Numbered from the stretch's first letter, positions 1 through 9,451 are shown. The stretch: 64,000 bases of DNA from Brevibacillus brevis NBRC 100599 (GCF_000010165.1 NC_012491.1:2797501-2861500), one strand, 5' to 3'. The notes: generated from the letters alone by a model not told the origin. Translations and numbers: made by a program.

Positions 1-1959
1 CTTTTCTATCAGATTTTGTCGATCAAGGAGTCGCACTATTATTACACAGACGTCAAAGAAGAGGTGTATCGTTCGTTGGTCGTAGCGAATCCGGAAATGA
101 CTCTGGCTCAATTTGACAAGCTGGAAACGGAGCTTCGCGTGTTTGTGACGCAAACTCTATTAGCGGCAAAGGAGACGCTATCAGAGGAATTGCGCAACCA
201 AGCGATTCTGCTCGGGTTGGGTGACAGCTCGAAGAAAGTGAGCGGCCTCGCTGGTGCAGCGTTTCTTCAGGCCAAGGACAAGGAGCTTTATTTGCACGTC
301 TATCAAACCGAGAAAAAAGCAAAGGTCAAGGAAATGGCGCTGGATGCGATTCGCTCCCTGGACAATAACAAGGAGATTTTCCAGGAGCTACTGACAAATG
401 AAAAAAGCAGCAAATTTAAAACGCTGCTGCAAACATTTATCGACGCTGAGGAGCAGGGGCCAGATGCGAGCTTGACTCATTTGGGCAACCTGACCGACAA
501 GCGAAAACTCACAAGGATCAAATGGATGCCACTGGAGCGCATGCCAGTCCTTCGCGACCAAGACGGCAACGAGCTGGGGCAAGAAGTCATGGAGTACATG
601 CTAACCGCCTCAATCGATTTCCCGGCTGCGCCAAACCAGCTGGTGCTTGACTTGAAACCGTCTCTGCAAGGGGCATCTGTTGCTGACTTTACCACCGAAG
701 TTTTGCGCACTTGGCTCGATAATGGAGCAGTCGCCAAAGAAAAATGGGTCATGCCGCTCTGCGTTGCTTTTGGAGATCGACGTATTGTCGATACGATTGG
801 TCAGTGGATCAAAGAGTGGACAGATCACTCCCGCGGGGCTTTGGCTGCAGATGGCGTGCGTGCCCTGTCGTTCTCGAATGATTTGACTGCTCTGCGTCTA
901 ATCGACCAGATTAAACGTACGATCAAAAACAGGCAAGTCAAATCTGCAGCAGAAGAGGCGCTGTCCATGGCGGCTGCGAATCAGAACATTTCCGCGATGG
1001 AACTGGAAGACCGACTGGTCACGACGCTTGGCTTCGATGCGTCCGGCAAGCAAGTGTTTGACTACGGCGACCGCACCTTCACGGTTAAAGTTAGCAACGA
1101 GCTAGAGCTGGAGGTCACGAACGACAGCACGGGAAAAGCGGTCAAAAATCTGCCTGCACCGTCCGCGAAAGACGATCAGGAGAAGGCAGAACAAGCGCGA
1201 TTGACTTTTGCTCAGTTGAAAAAAGACCTGAAAAATATGGTGAAAGTACAATCTCTTCGTCTGGAGGAGTCCCTGTCCAAATCGCGTTATTGGTCAACGG
1301 CAGCATGGAAACGTCTCTTTGTGGAGAACGTGTTGATGCAAAAATTCGCAATCGGGCTCATCTGGGGTGTATACGAGGACGGAAAGCTCGTAGATACGTT
1401 CCGCTATATGGATGATGGGACATTTAACACCGTGGATGAGGATGAATATGAGTTGGCAGATGAGCAGCTCATTGGCTTGATTCACCCACTGGAGCTGGAC
1501 GAAGAGATGTTAAACGGCTGGCGTACGCAGCTAGAAGATTACGAAATAACGCAACCGTTCGAGCAGTTAAGTCGTGAAGCGTTCCTGCCTACGGAAGAAG
1601 AAATAAAAGCAAATGAAATGCTCCGTCTGCCTGTTGAATCGTATTCACCAACCGCTTTTGCGAAAATGATGGAGAAATTCGGCTGGGTCAAAGGAACGCC
1701 GCTCGATGCTGGTTATTATTATGAGTTCTACAAGCTGTATGACGGTATGGTGGCTGAGTTGAAGATCAGCGGGGCAAGCATTTCGTATTGGGAAGGAATG
1801 GAGGATGTGAAGCTGGAGACATTGGCTTTCTTCCCGAATAAAGATGCCGAGTACAAGCATTTTTACTTCAAACCAGTGGATCGGCTGAAGCTCACGGATA
1901 TTCCAACACGCATTTTCAGCGAAACCGTCTATGATGTCATGCGTGCAGCAGGAAAATAA
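1..1959 (+). CDS. DUF4132 domain-containing protein (5' partial)
   Basis: The reading frame is open from base 1, so the true start lies upstream; the TTG at 16 has no ribosome binding site. About 650 residues are present, whereas DUF4132 proteins are often 1,000 or more. The N-terminal part seen here is helical and repeat-like. The last 200 residues resemble the DUF4132 C-terminal domain (E. coli MolR/YehI type), with W-rich segments such as FGWVKGTPLDAG and YYEFYKLYDGMVAEL. The stop is followed within 2 bases by the SWIM gene. In E. coli the yeh locus also has DUF4132 and SWIM genes near MoxR-type AAA and VWA genes, so an upstream AAA/VWA module is a reasonable guess that cannot be seen here. 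Biochemical role unknown. Confidence 0.75.
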   Translation, partial: LFYQILSIKESHYYYTDVKEEVYRSLVVANPEMTLAQFDKLETELRVFVTQTLLAAKETLSEELRNQAILLGLGDSSKKVSGLAGAAFLQAKDKELYLHVYQTEKKAKVKEMALDAIRSLDNNKEIFQELLTNEKSSKFKTLLQTFIDAEEQGPDASLTHLGNLTDKRKLTRIKWMPLERMPVLRDQDGNELGQEVMEYMLTASIDFPAAPNQLVLDLKPSLQGASVADFTTEVLRTWLDNGAVAKEKWVMPLCVAFGDRRIVDTIGQWIKEWTDHSRGALAADGVRALSFSNDLTALRLIDQIKRTIKNRQVKSAAEEALSMAAANQNISAMELEDRLVTTLGFDASGKQVFDYGDRTFTVKVSNELELEVTNDSTGKAVKNLPAPSAKDDQEKAEQARLTFAQLKKDLKNMVKVQSLRLEESLSKSRYWSTAAWKRLFVENVLMQKFAIGLIWGVYEDGKLVDTFRYMDDGTFNTVDEDEYELADEQLIGLIHPLELDEEMLNGWRTQLEDYEITQPFEQLSREAFLPTEEEIKANEMLRLPVESYSPTAFAKMMEKFGWVKGTPLDAGYYYEFYKLYDGMVAELKISGASISYWEGMEDVKLETLAFFPNKDAEYKHFYFKPVDRLKLTDIPTRIFSETVYDVMRAAGK

Positions 1960-1961
1960 CG

Positions 1962-3620
1962 ATGGCAGATTTCACATCAGAATTTCATCGGTTTATCGCG
2001 CTGTGCAACGAAGAGTATCTAATCAAATACGCGAATAAAGGGATTTACAACCGTTCCATCAAGGAAATGGAAAAAGGGATGTCCGTTTCCTACGAGTTCG
2101 GAGACGATTACGTCGAGTGTGCGCTGTCAGATGACAGCGTATGCCGACTTCATGCAGATATTGAGCGTTTTTCCTGCTCATGTCCATCTGACAAGATATG
2201 CAAGCATGTCATCATCTCCATCGTCTACTATGCCCAAAACCATTTGCAAGCAGGAGCAGAGACCGAGGAAGAGCAGGAGACCTACAAGCCTGACTTTAGC
2301 TGGCTCTTGCAATTGCAGCCGTCTCACATTAGTAAGGCTTTTACCCCAGCGCAGTTGGAAGAAGTGCTGTTTCGCCTCGACTATTTCGAGGAGATGGAAG
2401 TCGTTGAAACATCCTTTTTAACGATGACATTGCACACCCAAGATATTTCCGTATCTTTTGACAGTGAATCGGAGATCGGGAAGAGCATGTGCACCTGCAA
2501 GGCAAAAGGCAATTGCTTGCACAAGCTGGAGGTCATTTTGCGCTATCGGGCCATGCACCAGCTGCAGGATCGTGAGCAGTTACAAGCATCCGTAACCGAT
2601 GTCAGCTATGAAACGGATGTCGTAACGGAAGCCAAAGCCCTGATCGCAGAGATTCTTGGCATCGGCTTGGCAAAGCTATCCCAGACGATTTGTACACGAC
2701 TGGAGCTGCTTGCTATCGCTGCGCATAACGGCAATCTTCCTCGTGTGGAAAAGGACATTCGCGGCATTCATGGGGAGTTGAACTTATTTTTTCAGCGCCA
2801 TGTCAAGTTTTCGACGGAAGCGCTGCTCGACCGACTTTCCCGGGTGTATCTCAGCTTGCTCGCTCTAGAGAAGACCGATCACACCGAAGCGAAAAAGCAG
2901 CTACTCGGCAGCTTCAAAAGTAAGTACCATATGGTTCCGCAGTTAAGTCTGTATGCTTTGGGAGCAAATCCATGGGAGACGCGGTCAGGGTACAAGGGGA
3001 TTACGTATTACTTTTACTCGCTTTCTGATCAACGCATCTACACGTATACAGAAGCGCGCCCCGTGTATTATGAAGGCATATCCTTTTCCTTTAAGGACAG
3101 CTATAAAGGCAAGGTACCCTGGGGCGGGTTGATCTCGATGGAGGAGCTCTCTCATTCACAGGTCATCCTGACACAGGCGAAGACGAATCGGGAGCAGCGC
3201 TTGTCTTCCAGTGAAGAGACGCAGCTAACCATCGTTCCCAGAGACAATATCGAAGAGCTCGATCTCGGCAAGGTGCTCGTTTGCGACTGGTCAAATGGAT
3301 GGAAGGACGCGGCAGGCGATATGTTTGAGACTGCGTTGGACTCGGTTTTTCTATTGAAAGCGAACAAGTTCACCCAAGTCGATTTTGATCAGAAGACGCA
3401 GCAGTTGATTCTGACAATCGAAGACGAGCAAAGTCATTCTCTCCAATTGAGCATCTCTTATCAAGGCGAATTCGCCCGCAATATACGTCATCTCGAACAA
3501 AACAAACGGCTGCTAGAGTTGCGCGATGTGTATTTACTTGTGCAAGAACTAGGAGATGGGCTTTACCCGATCAGCATCATGCAGGGAAAATCGCTGACGA
3601 GCTTTAAGTTAGACCTATAA
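1962..3620 (+). CDS. SWIM zinc finger protein with two SWIM motifs
   Basis: This 552-residue protein has two SWIM-type zinc motifs, C-x-C-x5-C-x-H: C72/C74/C80/H82 and C177/C179/C185/H187. SWIM domains bind zinc and are thought to contact nucleic acid or protein. The rest is a long helical and beta-rich region without a recognised enzyme motif. It begins 2 bases after the DUF4132 stop, so the two are almost certainly co-translated. In related loci the SWIM protein accompanies DUF4132, MoxR-type AAA ATPase and VWA proteins, a set proposed to act in NTP-dependent stress or conflict responses. The exact function is unknown. Confidence 0.85.
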   Translation: MADFTSEFHRFIALCNEEYLIKYANKGIYNRSIKEMEKGMSVSYEFGDDYVECALSDDSVCRLHADIERFSCSCPSDKICKHVIISIVYYAQNHLQAGAETEEEQETYKPDFSWLLQLQPSHISKAFTPAQLEEVLFRLDYFEEMEVVETSFLTMTLHTQDISVSFDSESEIGKSMCTCKAKGNCLHKLEVILRYRAMHQLQDREQLQASVTDVSYETDVVTEAKALIAEILGIGLAKLSQTICTRLELLAIAAHNGNLPRVEKDIRGIHGELNLFFQRHVKFSTEALLDRLSRVYLSLLALEKTDHTEAKKQLLGSFKSKYHMVPQLSLYALGANPWETRSGYKGITYYFYSLSDQRIYTYTEARPVYYEGISFSFKDSYKGKVPWGGLISMEELSHSQVILTQAKTNREQRLSSSEETQLTIVPRDNIEELDLGKVLVCDWSNGWKDAAGDMFETALDSVFLLKANKFTQVDFDQKTQQLILTIEDEQSHSLQLSISYQGEFARNIRHLEQNKRLLELRDVYLLVQELGDGLYPISIMQGKSLTSFKLDL

Positions 3621-3644
3621 CGGTGAGGGAGTGGACGTAAAATC

Positions 3645-3935
3645 ATGGAGGAGTTATATTCCTTTACCGAAAAGCTGACTGATTGGCAGGAACGCTTGTT
3701 GCTCAAAGGAATTCATAAACTTGACAGACAAGATTTGCAAGAGCTGAAAAAACTGCAAGAGCTCGCGACCGAATACGATATGAGCTTTCTCGGCTCATTG
3801 ATCGAAGACCTGCATGTAGAGGGCAATCGCTATTTGCAGGAAGTAAAAACGGATGCGGAGTTGCTAACGCAGCAGTATTTGTATGTGGTGCAGTACATCA
3901 ATATGATGAAAAAGCCTTTGACGCGATCATTGTAA
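3645..3935 (+). CDS. small conserved-type hypothetical protein at end of DUF4132-SWIM operon
   Basis: This 96-residue, probably all-helical protein starts at an ATG 24 bases after the SWIM gene and ends just before a strong terminator, so it is the last gene of the operon. It is rich in L, E and K (for example LQELKKLQELATEYD) and has no membrane segment, signal peptide or metal motif. I do not recognise the family. Its place suggests an accessory subunit of the DUF4132/SWIM assembly. It is taken as a real gene because of operon spacing and because it fills the gap before the terminator. Confidence 0.6.
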   Translation: MEELYSFTEKLTDWQERLLLKGIHKLDRQDLQELKKLQELATEYDMSFLGSLIEDLHVEGNRYLQEVKTDAELLTQQYLYVVQYINMMKKPLTRSL

Positions 3936-3950
3936 TAGAGTCCAGTGAAG

Positions 3951-3984
3951 AAAGAGAGATTCTTGAGGAGTCTCTCTTTTTTTT
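3951..3984 (+). terminator. intrinsic terminator of the DUF4132-SWIM operon
   Basis: A 12-bp stem (3951-3962 with 3968-3979, one G-T pair) with a 5-base loop runs into a stretch of eight T residues. Confidence 0.9.
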
Positions 3985-4114
3985 GTTTATTTATCAAGTT
4001 GTAAAGAAACTGAAAATAAAGGTAAACAAAGTGAAAATATAATAACTGAATATTGTCTAAAATAAAATATGTTTGAATGCTAAAACATTTGCAACAAGAA
4101 TTGGGGGAACACAG

Positions 4115-5692
4115 ATGAAAAAGAAGAGCTTTTATCACACGCTGATCGCCATGATAATCGCGGTATCTGCGGCTATGGCTGGGTGTTCGTCAGGGCAGGA
4201 TACGGCGACTAGCGCCGGACAAGCAGGGGGTACTACGGAAGCTGGCAAAACAGGAGGAACCCTCGTCATCGCGCGTCTGTCCGATGCGAACAACCTCGAC
4301 CCGCATTTCCTGTCCCAAATCCCTTCAGCAGCAATCATTCATCACAAAGTATACGAAGGGCTTGTCCGCATGGATAAAGAAAGCAAATACGTACCATCCC
4401 TCGCTAGTGAGTGGAAGCAGCTCGATGACTTGACGTGGGAGTTCAAGCTACGTCAAGGAGTGACGTTCCATGATGGCGCACCTTTCAATGCGGAAGCGGT
4501 TAAAGCAACGATCGCTCGCGTTCAAGACCCTGCCGTTGGCTCCAGTCGGATTAATATGTTTGAAGCTATCAAAGAAGTGAAGGTAGTAGATGAGTACACG
4601 GTACAATTTATTCTAAATTACCCGTACGCACCGGTCTTGTCTGTTTTGGCGAGTGCAGAGGGAAGCATTATCAGCCCGAAAGCCATTGAACAATACGGAA
4701 AAGAATTGAGCAAGCATCCAACCGGTACAGGCCCGTACAAATTTGAAAAATGGACGCCCGGTCAAGAAGTGGTTCTTGTGAGAAACGATAGCTACTATGG
4801 CGGTAAACCAAATTTGGATAAAGTCGTTTTCAAAACCGTACCGGAAGACACAACTCGCCTTGCCATGGTTGAGACAGGAGAAGTTCAAGTGGCAGAAAAC
4901 CTGCCTGTGACGGACATCGATCGCGTACAAAACTCCCCATCCATGCAATTGGGGCGTTATCCTGGTTTCTCTGTCGATCACATCGGATTGAATACAAAGA
5001 AAAAGCCGTTTGATGATGTGCGTGTCCGCCAAGCCATTGCCCACGCAATCGACAAGAAAACCATTATTGAAGGTGTTTACAACAATGTGGGAACACCAGC
5101 TCACTCCTCGATTACACCAGCGATGGTTGGGTACAGCCCGAATGTAAAAGACATTCCGTATGATGTCGAGAAAGCGAAACAATTGCTAGCAGAGGCTGGA
5201 TATCCAAACGGCTTCAAAGCAAAAATCGCGTTGAATGATAACAAAGCACGGATTAGCGTCGCCGAGGTTTTGCAGCAACAGCTCAAGCCAATCGGGATTG
5301 ACCTGCAACTGGATGTGATGGAATTCGGGGCTTATATCGATGCAGCTTCCAAAGGGGAGACTGACCTGTTCATGAGTGGATGGGGAAATGCTACGGGCGA
5401 TGCCGATTACAACCAATCGAACCTATATCACTCGAAAGCACATGGCGCACCTGGTAACCATTCCTTCTACAACAATCCGGAAGTAGACAAGCTGATTGAC
5501 GAAGGACGCCGAGAAACAGACGCAGAAAAACGGAAGCAACTCTATGAAAAAGCACAACAAATCGAAATGAACGAAGCACCGCTTATTCCGTTCCGATTCT
5601 CCGAGACCTTGGCGGCGATTCAAAAGAATGTACAAGGGGTATGGATTAGCCCAGCAGGTCATATCGAGATTGACGAAGTAACGATTCAATAA
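4115..5692 (+). CDS. ABC transporter substrate-binding lipoprotein, family 5 (peptide/glutathione type)
   Basis: A 525-residue extracytoplasmic solute-binding protein of the oligopeptide/dipeptide/glutathione class (SBP_bac_5). The start at 4115 follows a GGGGGA binding site and gives a clear lipoprotein signal peptide, with lipobox AMAGC and the Cys at residue 24. Typical family segments include SLASEWKQLDDLTWEFKLR, GVTFHDGAPFNAEAV, GTGPYKFEKW and VRQAIAHAIDKK. The protein would be anchored outside the membrane and deliver peptide-like ligands to a permease. No permease or ATPase gene lies beside it, so it is an orphan that must use a transporter encoded elsewhere. The overall look is closest to the GsiB-like glutathione group, but the ligand is not determined. 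Confidence 0.9.
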   Translation: MKKKSFYHTLIAMIIAVSAAMAGCSSGQDTATSAGQAGGTTEAGKTGGTLVIARLSDANNLDPHFLSQIPSAAIIHHKVYEGLVRMDKESKYVPSLASEWKQLDDLTWEFKLRQGVTFHDGAPFNAEAVKATIARVQDPAVGSSRINMFEAIKEVKVVDEYTVQFILNYPYAPVLSVLASAEGSIISPKAIEQYGKELSKHPTGTGPYKFEKWTPGQEVVLVRNDSYYGGKPNLDKVVFKTVPEDTTRLAMVETGEVQVAENLPVTDIDRVQNSPSMQLGRYPGFSVDHIGLNTKKKPFDDVRVRQAIAHAIDKKTIIEGVYNNVGTPAHSSITPAMVGYSPNVKDIPYDVEKAKQLLAEAGYPNGFKAKIALNDNKARISVAEVLQQQLKPIGIDLQLDVMEFGAYIDAASKGETDLFMSGWGNATGDADYNQSNLYHSKAHGAPGNHSFYNNPEVDKLIDEGRRETDAEKRKQLYEKAQQIEMNEAPLIPFRFSETLAAIQKNVQGVWISPAGHIEIDEVTIQ

Positions 5693-5702
5693 GACGAGGC
5701 GC

Positions 5703-5733
5703 CGCTGACATGCTTGTGTCAGTGTCGTTTTTT
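5703..5733 (+). terminator. intrinsic terminator after the binding lipoprotein
   Basis: The stem CGCTGACA/TGTCAGTG (5703-5710 with 5717-5724) is followed by TCGT and a T tract to 5733. Confidence 0.85.
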
Positions 5734-5807
5734 GGTTGAAAAGTAGAACGGCATCCCCTAAGATAGATTATATTTTGTTGACCAGCGTGTAGCGGAGGTG
5801 GAATGGC

Positions 5808-6287
5808 GTGAAGCAAGGAAAAACGAATGCAATGCGGATATTGGATAAAGAAAAAATCGCATACACCATGCTAACGTATGCAACGGATGATGGAAAAATA
5901 GACGGAATCGCTGTCGCCCAAAAGATCGGTCGCGAAGAGAGCGTTGTCTATAAAACATTGATTTCACAAGGGACGAGCAAATTGTATTATGTGTTTGTCA
6001 TTCCCGTTGAAGCTGAGCTTGATCTCAAAAAAGCGGCGAAAGCAGTCGGCGAAAAGAAGATCGAGATGATTCCCGTGAAAGAAATCACGAAAGTATCTGG
6101 CTACATTCGTGGTGGATGTTCGCCAGTTGGGATGAAGAAATTGTTTCCGACGGTGATCGATCAACGAGCACAATCGTTAGAGACGATCATTGTCAGTGGT
6201 GGAAACATTGGCGTCCAGATCGAGATGGCAGTAGAGGGTTTGTTACAAGCAACGAAAGGTTCCTTGGCAGATGTATCTGCAATTTAA
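5808..6287 (+). CDS. ybaK: YbaK/EbsC-family aminoacyl-tRNA deacylase (Cys-tRNA(Pro) deacylase type)
   Basis: A 159-residue protein of the YbaK/EbsC editing family, which hydrolyses mischarged aminoacyl-tRNA, typically Cys-tRNA(Pro). Family features are VYKTLISQG near residue 45, FVIPVEAELDLKKAAKAVG, and SGYIRGGCSPVGMKKLFPT, which holds the conserved G-x-x-S/P-x-G region. The GTG start at 5808 is supported by GGAGGTGG 6 bases upstream. It is a single-gene unit between two terminators and is expected to be a cytosolic housekeeping proofreading factor. Length is normal for the family. Confidence 0.92.
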   Translation: MKQGKTNAMRILDKEKIAYTMLTYATDDGKIDGIAVAQKIGREESVVYKTLISQGTSKLYYVFVIPVEAELDLKKAAKAVGEKKIEMIPVKEITKVSGYIRGGCSPVGMKKLFPTVIDQRAQSLETIIVSGGNIGVQIEMAVEGLLQATKGSLADVSAI

Positions 6288-6325
6288 AGCAAAAAGGCCA
6301 CGGCATTAGCTGAGGCCTTTTTGCT
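6288..6325. terminator. bidirectional terminator between ybaK and the 6328 gene
   Basis: A perfect 12-bp inverted repeat, AGCAAAAAGGCC (6288-6299) with GGCCTTTTTGCT (6314-6325), has A and T tracts inside the arms. It suits both convergent genes. Confidence 0.88.
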
Positions 6326-6327
6326 GT

Positions 6328-7152
6328 TTATGAAAAAAGTCCCGTCCAAACGTGGATAGGGGTGTCACATGAGCAGCAGTTCAATTCACCAGCAAGATAA
6401 GGAAGGTGGGCAAGCAGCGTTTTATCCTCAATCGCAAGTGCATTTTGGTATAATCTCTGAAGTCCGCTGTCGTTTGTCGTGTCCGGTCTTTTGGTGATGA
6501 TTGAAAGTCTGTTCGCTTTCTCATGAAAAACGGGGTCTTCTTCGTAACCGTACAAGACATCCTCGTTCTCATCTGGCCATATATAGATAGACTGATCACA
6601 CGTCGGACACACCGTTACATATTCGTCACCCGCAGAAAAGGTGAGAAGCATGTTGGCAATGTCTTTGTCCCCACGAAACGCAGCGTCCGCAGCTAGTATG
6701 TAGCGCTTGTCTGCATCGTGCTCTCCCGTCCGTGCTAGGTGAAGGATGGATTCTGTCTTCGCGGTCAACGAGAGAATGGCATGTCGGTATTCACGATTGA
6801 TCTCTCTGATGGTCTCTTGATCCAATAATGGTGGCTGATAGCGTAAAAACTCCGCTGGCACATCCACAAGAGGCGCATTTTTGCTACTGGCTTCGAAAAT
6901 GCCGCAGGTTATGAAGATGTCTAACAAAATAGCGGGGCTCTCTGTTTTTCGTGCGATCTCTACTAAATAGGGGAAAGCAGCATATGTACATGGATAAATC
7001 GTATTTTGATGATACAGAAGCTCCCAATACAACTCTTCTTTTTCGTCGGAAAAATAGTCGTGCATTATATGCTGGATGAGCGCAGGGATTCGATCAGAAA
7101 AACCATAAGGGCCTTGTAGCTTACCCCATACAGGACTTGCGAAATCTAGCAT
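6328..7152 (-). CDS. hypothetical protein with duplicated zinc-knuckle motif
   Basis: A predicted 274-residue cytosolic protein. I start it at the ATG at 7152 (MLDFASPVWGKL), which has AAAGGTGAT upstream; the earlier ATG at 7194 has no ribosome binding site. The first 170 residues look like helical repeats (PALIQHIMHDYF, AAFPYLVEIAR, AADAAFRGDKDIANMLL), possibly HEAT-like. The C-terminal third holds two matching knuckles, CPTCDQSIYIW and CCSCDTPIHVW, sharing C-x-x-C-D-x-x-I-x-x-W about 80 residues apart, which could together bind one zinc. It is monocistronic. I do not recognise a named family; immunity or adaptor roles are possible but unsupported. Confidence 0.75.
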   Translation of the reverse strand: MLDFASPVWGKLQGPYGFSDRIPALIQHIMHDYFSDEKEELYWELLYHQNTIYPCTYAAFPYLVEIARKTESPAILLDIFITCGIFEASSKNAPLVDVPAEFLRYQPPLLDQETIREINREYRHAILSLTAKTESILHLARTGEHDADKRYILAADAAFRGDKDIANMLLTFSAGDEYVTVCPTCDQSIYIWPDENEDVLYGYEEDPVFHEKANRLSIITKRPDTTNDSGLQRLYQNALAIEDKTLLAHLPYLAGELNCCSCDTPIHVWTGLFS

Positions 7153-7332
7153 AAGAACATCACCTTTCTTACTGAAATGTGACACTATTCCCATATCATA
7201 GTAAAACTTTCCGCATACCGCTAGATTTGAATCGCAAAATGTGGAGGCGTCAAATAACGGGTACGATCACCTTCATGTATACTTAGGGATAAGCGGAACG
7301 AATCGGTAAGCAATTAAAGGAGATCCAACGTA

Positions 7333-8358
7333 ATGAAATCAGACCGAATAAAATTCCCGGCGGGATTTTGGGCGGGATTACAACGACTAGGGATTGCCCC
7401 ACACGACCTAGCTCGGAAAGCGTGCCTTCCGCTCACCATTCTTACAGAACCAGCCGTAGTCACCACCGCTCAATATTTCAGAATCTGGCAAGCGTATTCC
7501 GATCTCGTTGGTGATATTGCTACGGGAATCATCAAGCTTTCAACCAGTTTTGAAACGGCACTTTATCCACCGACTGTTTTAGCGACCTACCATGCTCGTG
7601 ACTATCGCGACGCGCTTTATCGAATGGCCCGATACAAACAACTGTGCCCTCCGGAAAGATTGCGTATAACAGAGGAGGGAGAGCGCTGTACAATCGACTT
7701 GGAATGGATGCACAGCGAGCAGCCCGGACCACCAGTCCTGATTGGAACCACGCTCGCCTTTCTTCTAGAACTTGGACGACGGGGCACGGGCAAGCGTTTA
7801 ACTGCTCAGTCCGTGGAATTTTCTCACGCGATGGGGGATGTAACTGCACTTGAAGCTTACTTCGGTTGCCCGATACGGAATGGTGCCACTGATAACCGTT
7901 TAACCCTCCATCGACGCGATCTGGACCGACCCTTTCTTTCGTATAACAAAGAATTGTTGGAGATATTGACACCTGTATTGGACCGATCATTAGATGAACA
8001 GGGTAGTCATTCTGTTGCTGAGAAGGTCAAGTGGATCTTGAAGCGAAGTCTAACCGGAGGCCGCCTTGATATTCAAGCAGTTGCCAGCGAGCTGGGCATG
8101 AGCGATCGTACCTTGCAACGCCGTCTTGCGGATGAAAGCACAACGTTCAAGCAACTGTTGACACAGGCTCGGCATGAACAGGCACGAGAATACTTGGCCG
8201 ACCCCAAGCTCGATATAAAAGAAGTGGCTTTTTTACTTGGATATGAAGATCAGAACTCATTCTACCGGGCCTTTCGCCTTTGGGAAGGCGATACACCTTC
8301 AAACTGGCGTTCCGAATACTTTCGGGTCAATCCACCCGTCATAGAATTTCTAACCTAA
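7333..8358 (+). CDS. AraC-family transcriptional regulator
   Basis: A 341-residue regulator with an N-terminal arabinose-binding-type sensor domain (about residues 20-200) and a C-terminal AraC/XylS double helix-turn-helix (about 235-330). The latter includes LDIQAVASELGMSDRTLQRRLADESTTFKQLL and KEVAFLLGYEDQNSFYRAFRLWEGDTPSNWR. This sensor type is more typical of proteobacterial OruR/VirF-like proteins than of Bacillales, so transfer is possible. The ATG at 7333 follows AAAGGAGATCC. The next gene on the same strand is a short-chain dehydrogenase 188 bases downstream, the most likely target. Confidence 0.88.
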   Translation: MKSDRIKFPAGFWAGLQRLGIAPHDLARKACLPLTILTEPAVVTTAQYFRIWQAYSDLVGDIATGIIKLSTSFETALYPPTVLATYHARDYRDALYRMARYKQLCPPERLRITEEGERCTIDLEWMHSEQPGPPVLIGTTLAFLLELGRRGTGKRLTAQSVEFSHAMGDVTALEAYFGCPIRNGATDNRLTLHRRDLDRPFLSYNKELLEILTPVLDRSLDEQGSHSVAEKVKWILKRSLTGGRLDIQAVASELGMSDRTLQRRLADESTTFKQLLTQARHEQAREYLADPKLDIKEVAFLLGYEDQNSFYRAFRLWEGDTPSNWRSEYFRVNPPVIEFLT

Positions 8359-8546
8359 CCCGTTCCAAGCAGGGCTACCAATTTCCCGGTTTTCATATTT
8401 GGCGGGTTCAGCAAGAAAATTGGCATCGTACGCTAGTTACCGAACGATCCAGACAAAGTACGATAATCTCTATCCGGAGCACAAGGATGTTCCAAGATGA
8501 ACTTCTAGTCAGCTTTCCGTGAATGACTACAAAGGAGACAAGTGTT

Positions 8547-9338
8547 ATGGATATGGGATTACGGAACAAAACTGCTTTGGTAACGGGATCAACGAAAGGG
8601 ATTGGGAAAGCAATTGCCATTGAGCTTGCCAGAGAAGGCGCCAATGTTCTTGTAAATGGACGGAATGATGAAGAGGTAGAACGAATCGTAAATGAATTAA
8701 AGGCGGAATTCCCGGCTACTTCACCTCAGAATGCTACGGCCGATATAGTGGATCGACAGCAAAGAGAAGCTTTATTTGAGAAATATCCCAATGTTGATAT
8801 TCTTGTTAACAATATGGGGATTTATGAAATCATGTCCTATGAAGACGTTGACGATGAAGTATGGGAAAAATACTTCCGAACCAATGTCCTTGCCGCGAAT
8901 GGATTATCTAAATTTTACTTGCCTAACATGTTGAAGAACAATTTTGGACGAATCATCTTTATCGCAAGTGAAGAAGCGATTATGCCTTCAGGGCAAATGC
9001 CTCAGTATTGCATGACGAAATCGATGCTATTATCCCTGTCAAAAAGCCTATCCAAACGAACGAGAGGAACAGAAGTTACATCCAATACAATCATGCCAGG
9101 ACCAACGCTTTCCGAAAATGTCTATCAAATCATTGATAGCTTGTTTCCTGATGATCTGGCATTTTCGGAAAAAGAAAATCAATTTATGGCAGCAAACCTG
9201 CCGCAATCCGAATTACAGCGGTTTATCAAGCCTTTTGAAATTGGCAGGCTGGTAGCATTTGTATCCAGTCCTTATGCAACCGCATTTAAAGGCTCACCAA
9301 TCCGTATGGACGGGGGCATGGTGCCAACTATTTTTTAA
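8547..9338 (+). CDS. SDR-family NAD(P)-dependent oxidoreductase
   Basis: A 263-residue classical short-chain dehydrogenase/reductase. The cofactor motif TGSTKGIG lies about 10-20 residues from the N-terminus, NNMG replaces the usual NNAG, and the catalytic pair is Y-C-M-T-K (YxxxK), with the Ser probably in IASEEA. The ATG at 8547 is chosen because AAAGGAGACA sits 7-10 bases upstream; the ATG at 8523 lies ahead of that site and has none. The C-terminus (GSPIRMDGGMVPTIF) is typical of 3-oxoacyl reductase-like SDRs. The substrate is unknown. It follows the AraC-type regulator and ends before a strong terminator. Confidence 0.9.
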   Translation: MDMGLRNKTALVTGSTKGIGKAIAIELAREGANVLVNGRNDEEVERIVNELKAEFPATSPQNATADIVDRQQREALFEKYPNVDILVNNMGIYEIMSYEDVDDEVWEKYFRTNVLAANGLSKFYLPNMLKNNFGRIIFIASEEAIMPSGQMPQYCMTKSMLLSLSKSLSKRTRGTEVTSNTIMPGPTLSENVYQIIDSLFPDDLAFSEKENQFMAANLPQSELQRFIKPFEIGRLVAFVSSPYATAFKGSPIRMDGGMVPTIF

Positions 9339-9413
9339 AATACCGAGATCGACGCGGCCAGGCGCCAGTGGATCCAGCAAATGGAAAATTCCTGTAACTG
9401 AATGAAGATACAC

Positions 9414-9448
9414 AAAAGTCCTGATGCATTTGTTCATCAGGACTTTTT
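9414..9448. terminator. bidirectional terminator between the SDR gene and the LysR gene
   Basis: A perfect 13-bp stem AAAAGTCCTGATG/CATCAGGACTTTT (9414-9426 with 9435-9447) with an 8-base loop lies between convergent genes. Confidence 0.92.
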
Positions 9449-9451
9449 CCG

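Noticed and set aside
4613..5182. A 189-residue minus-strand frame
   Set aside because: Antisense to the peptide-binding lipoprotein gene and not protein-like.
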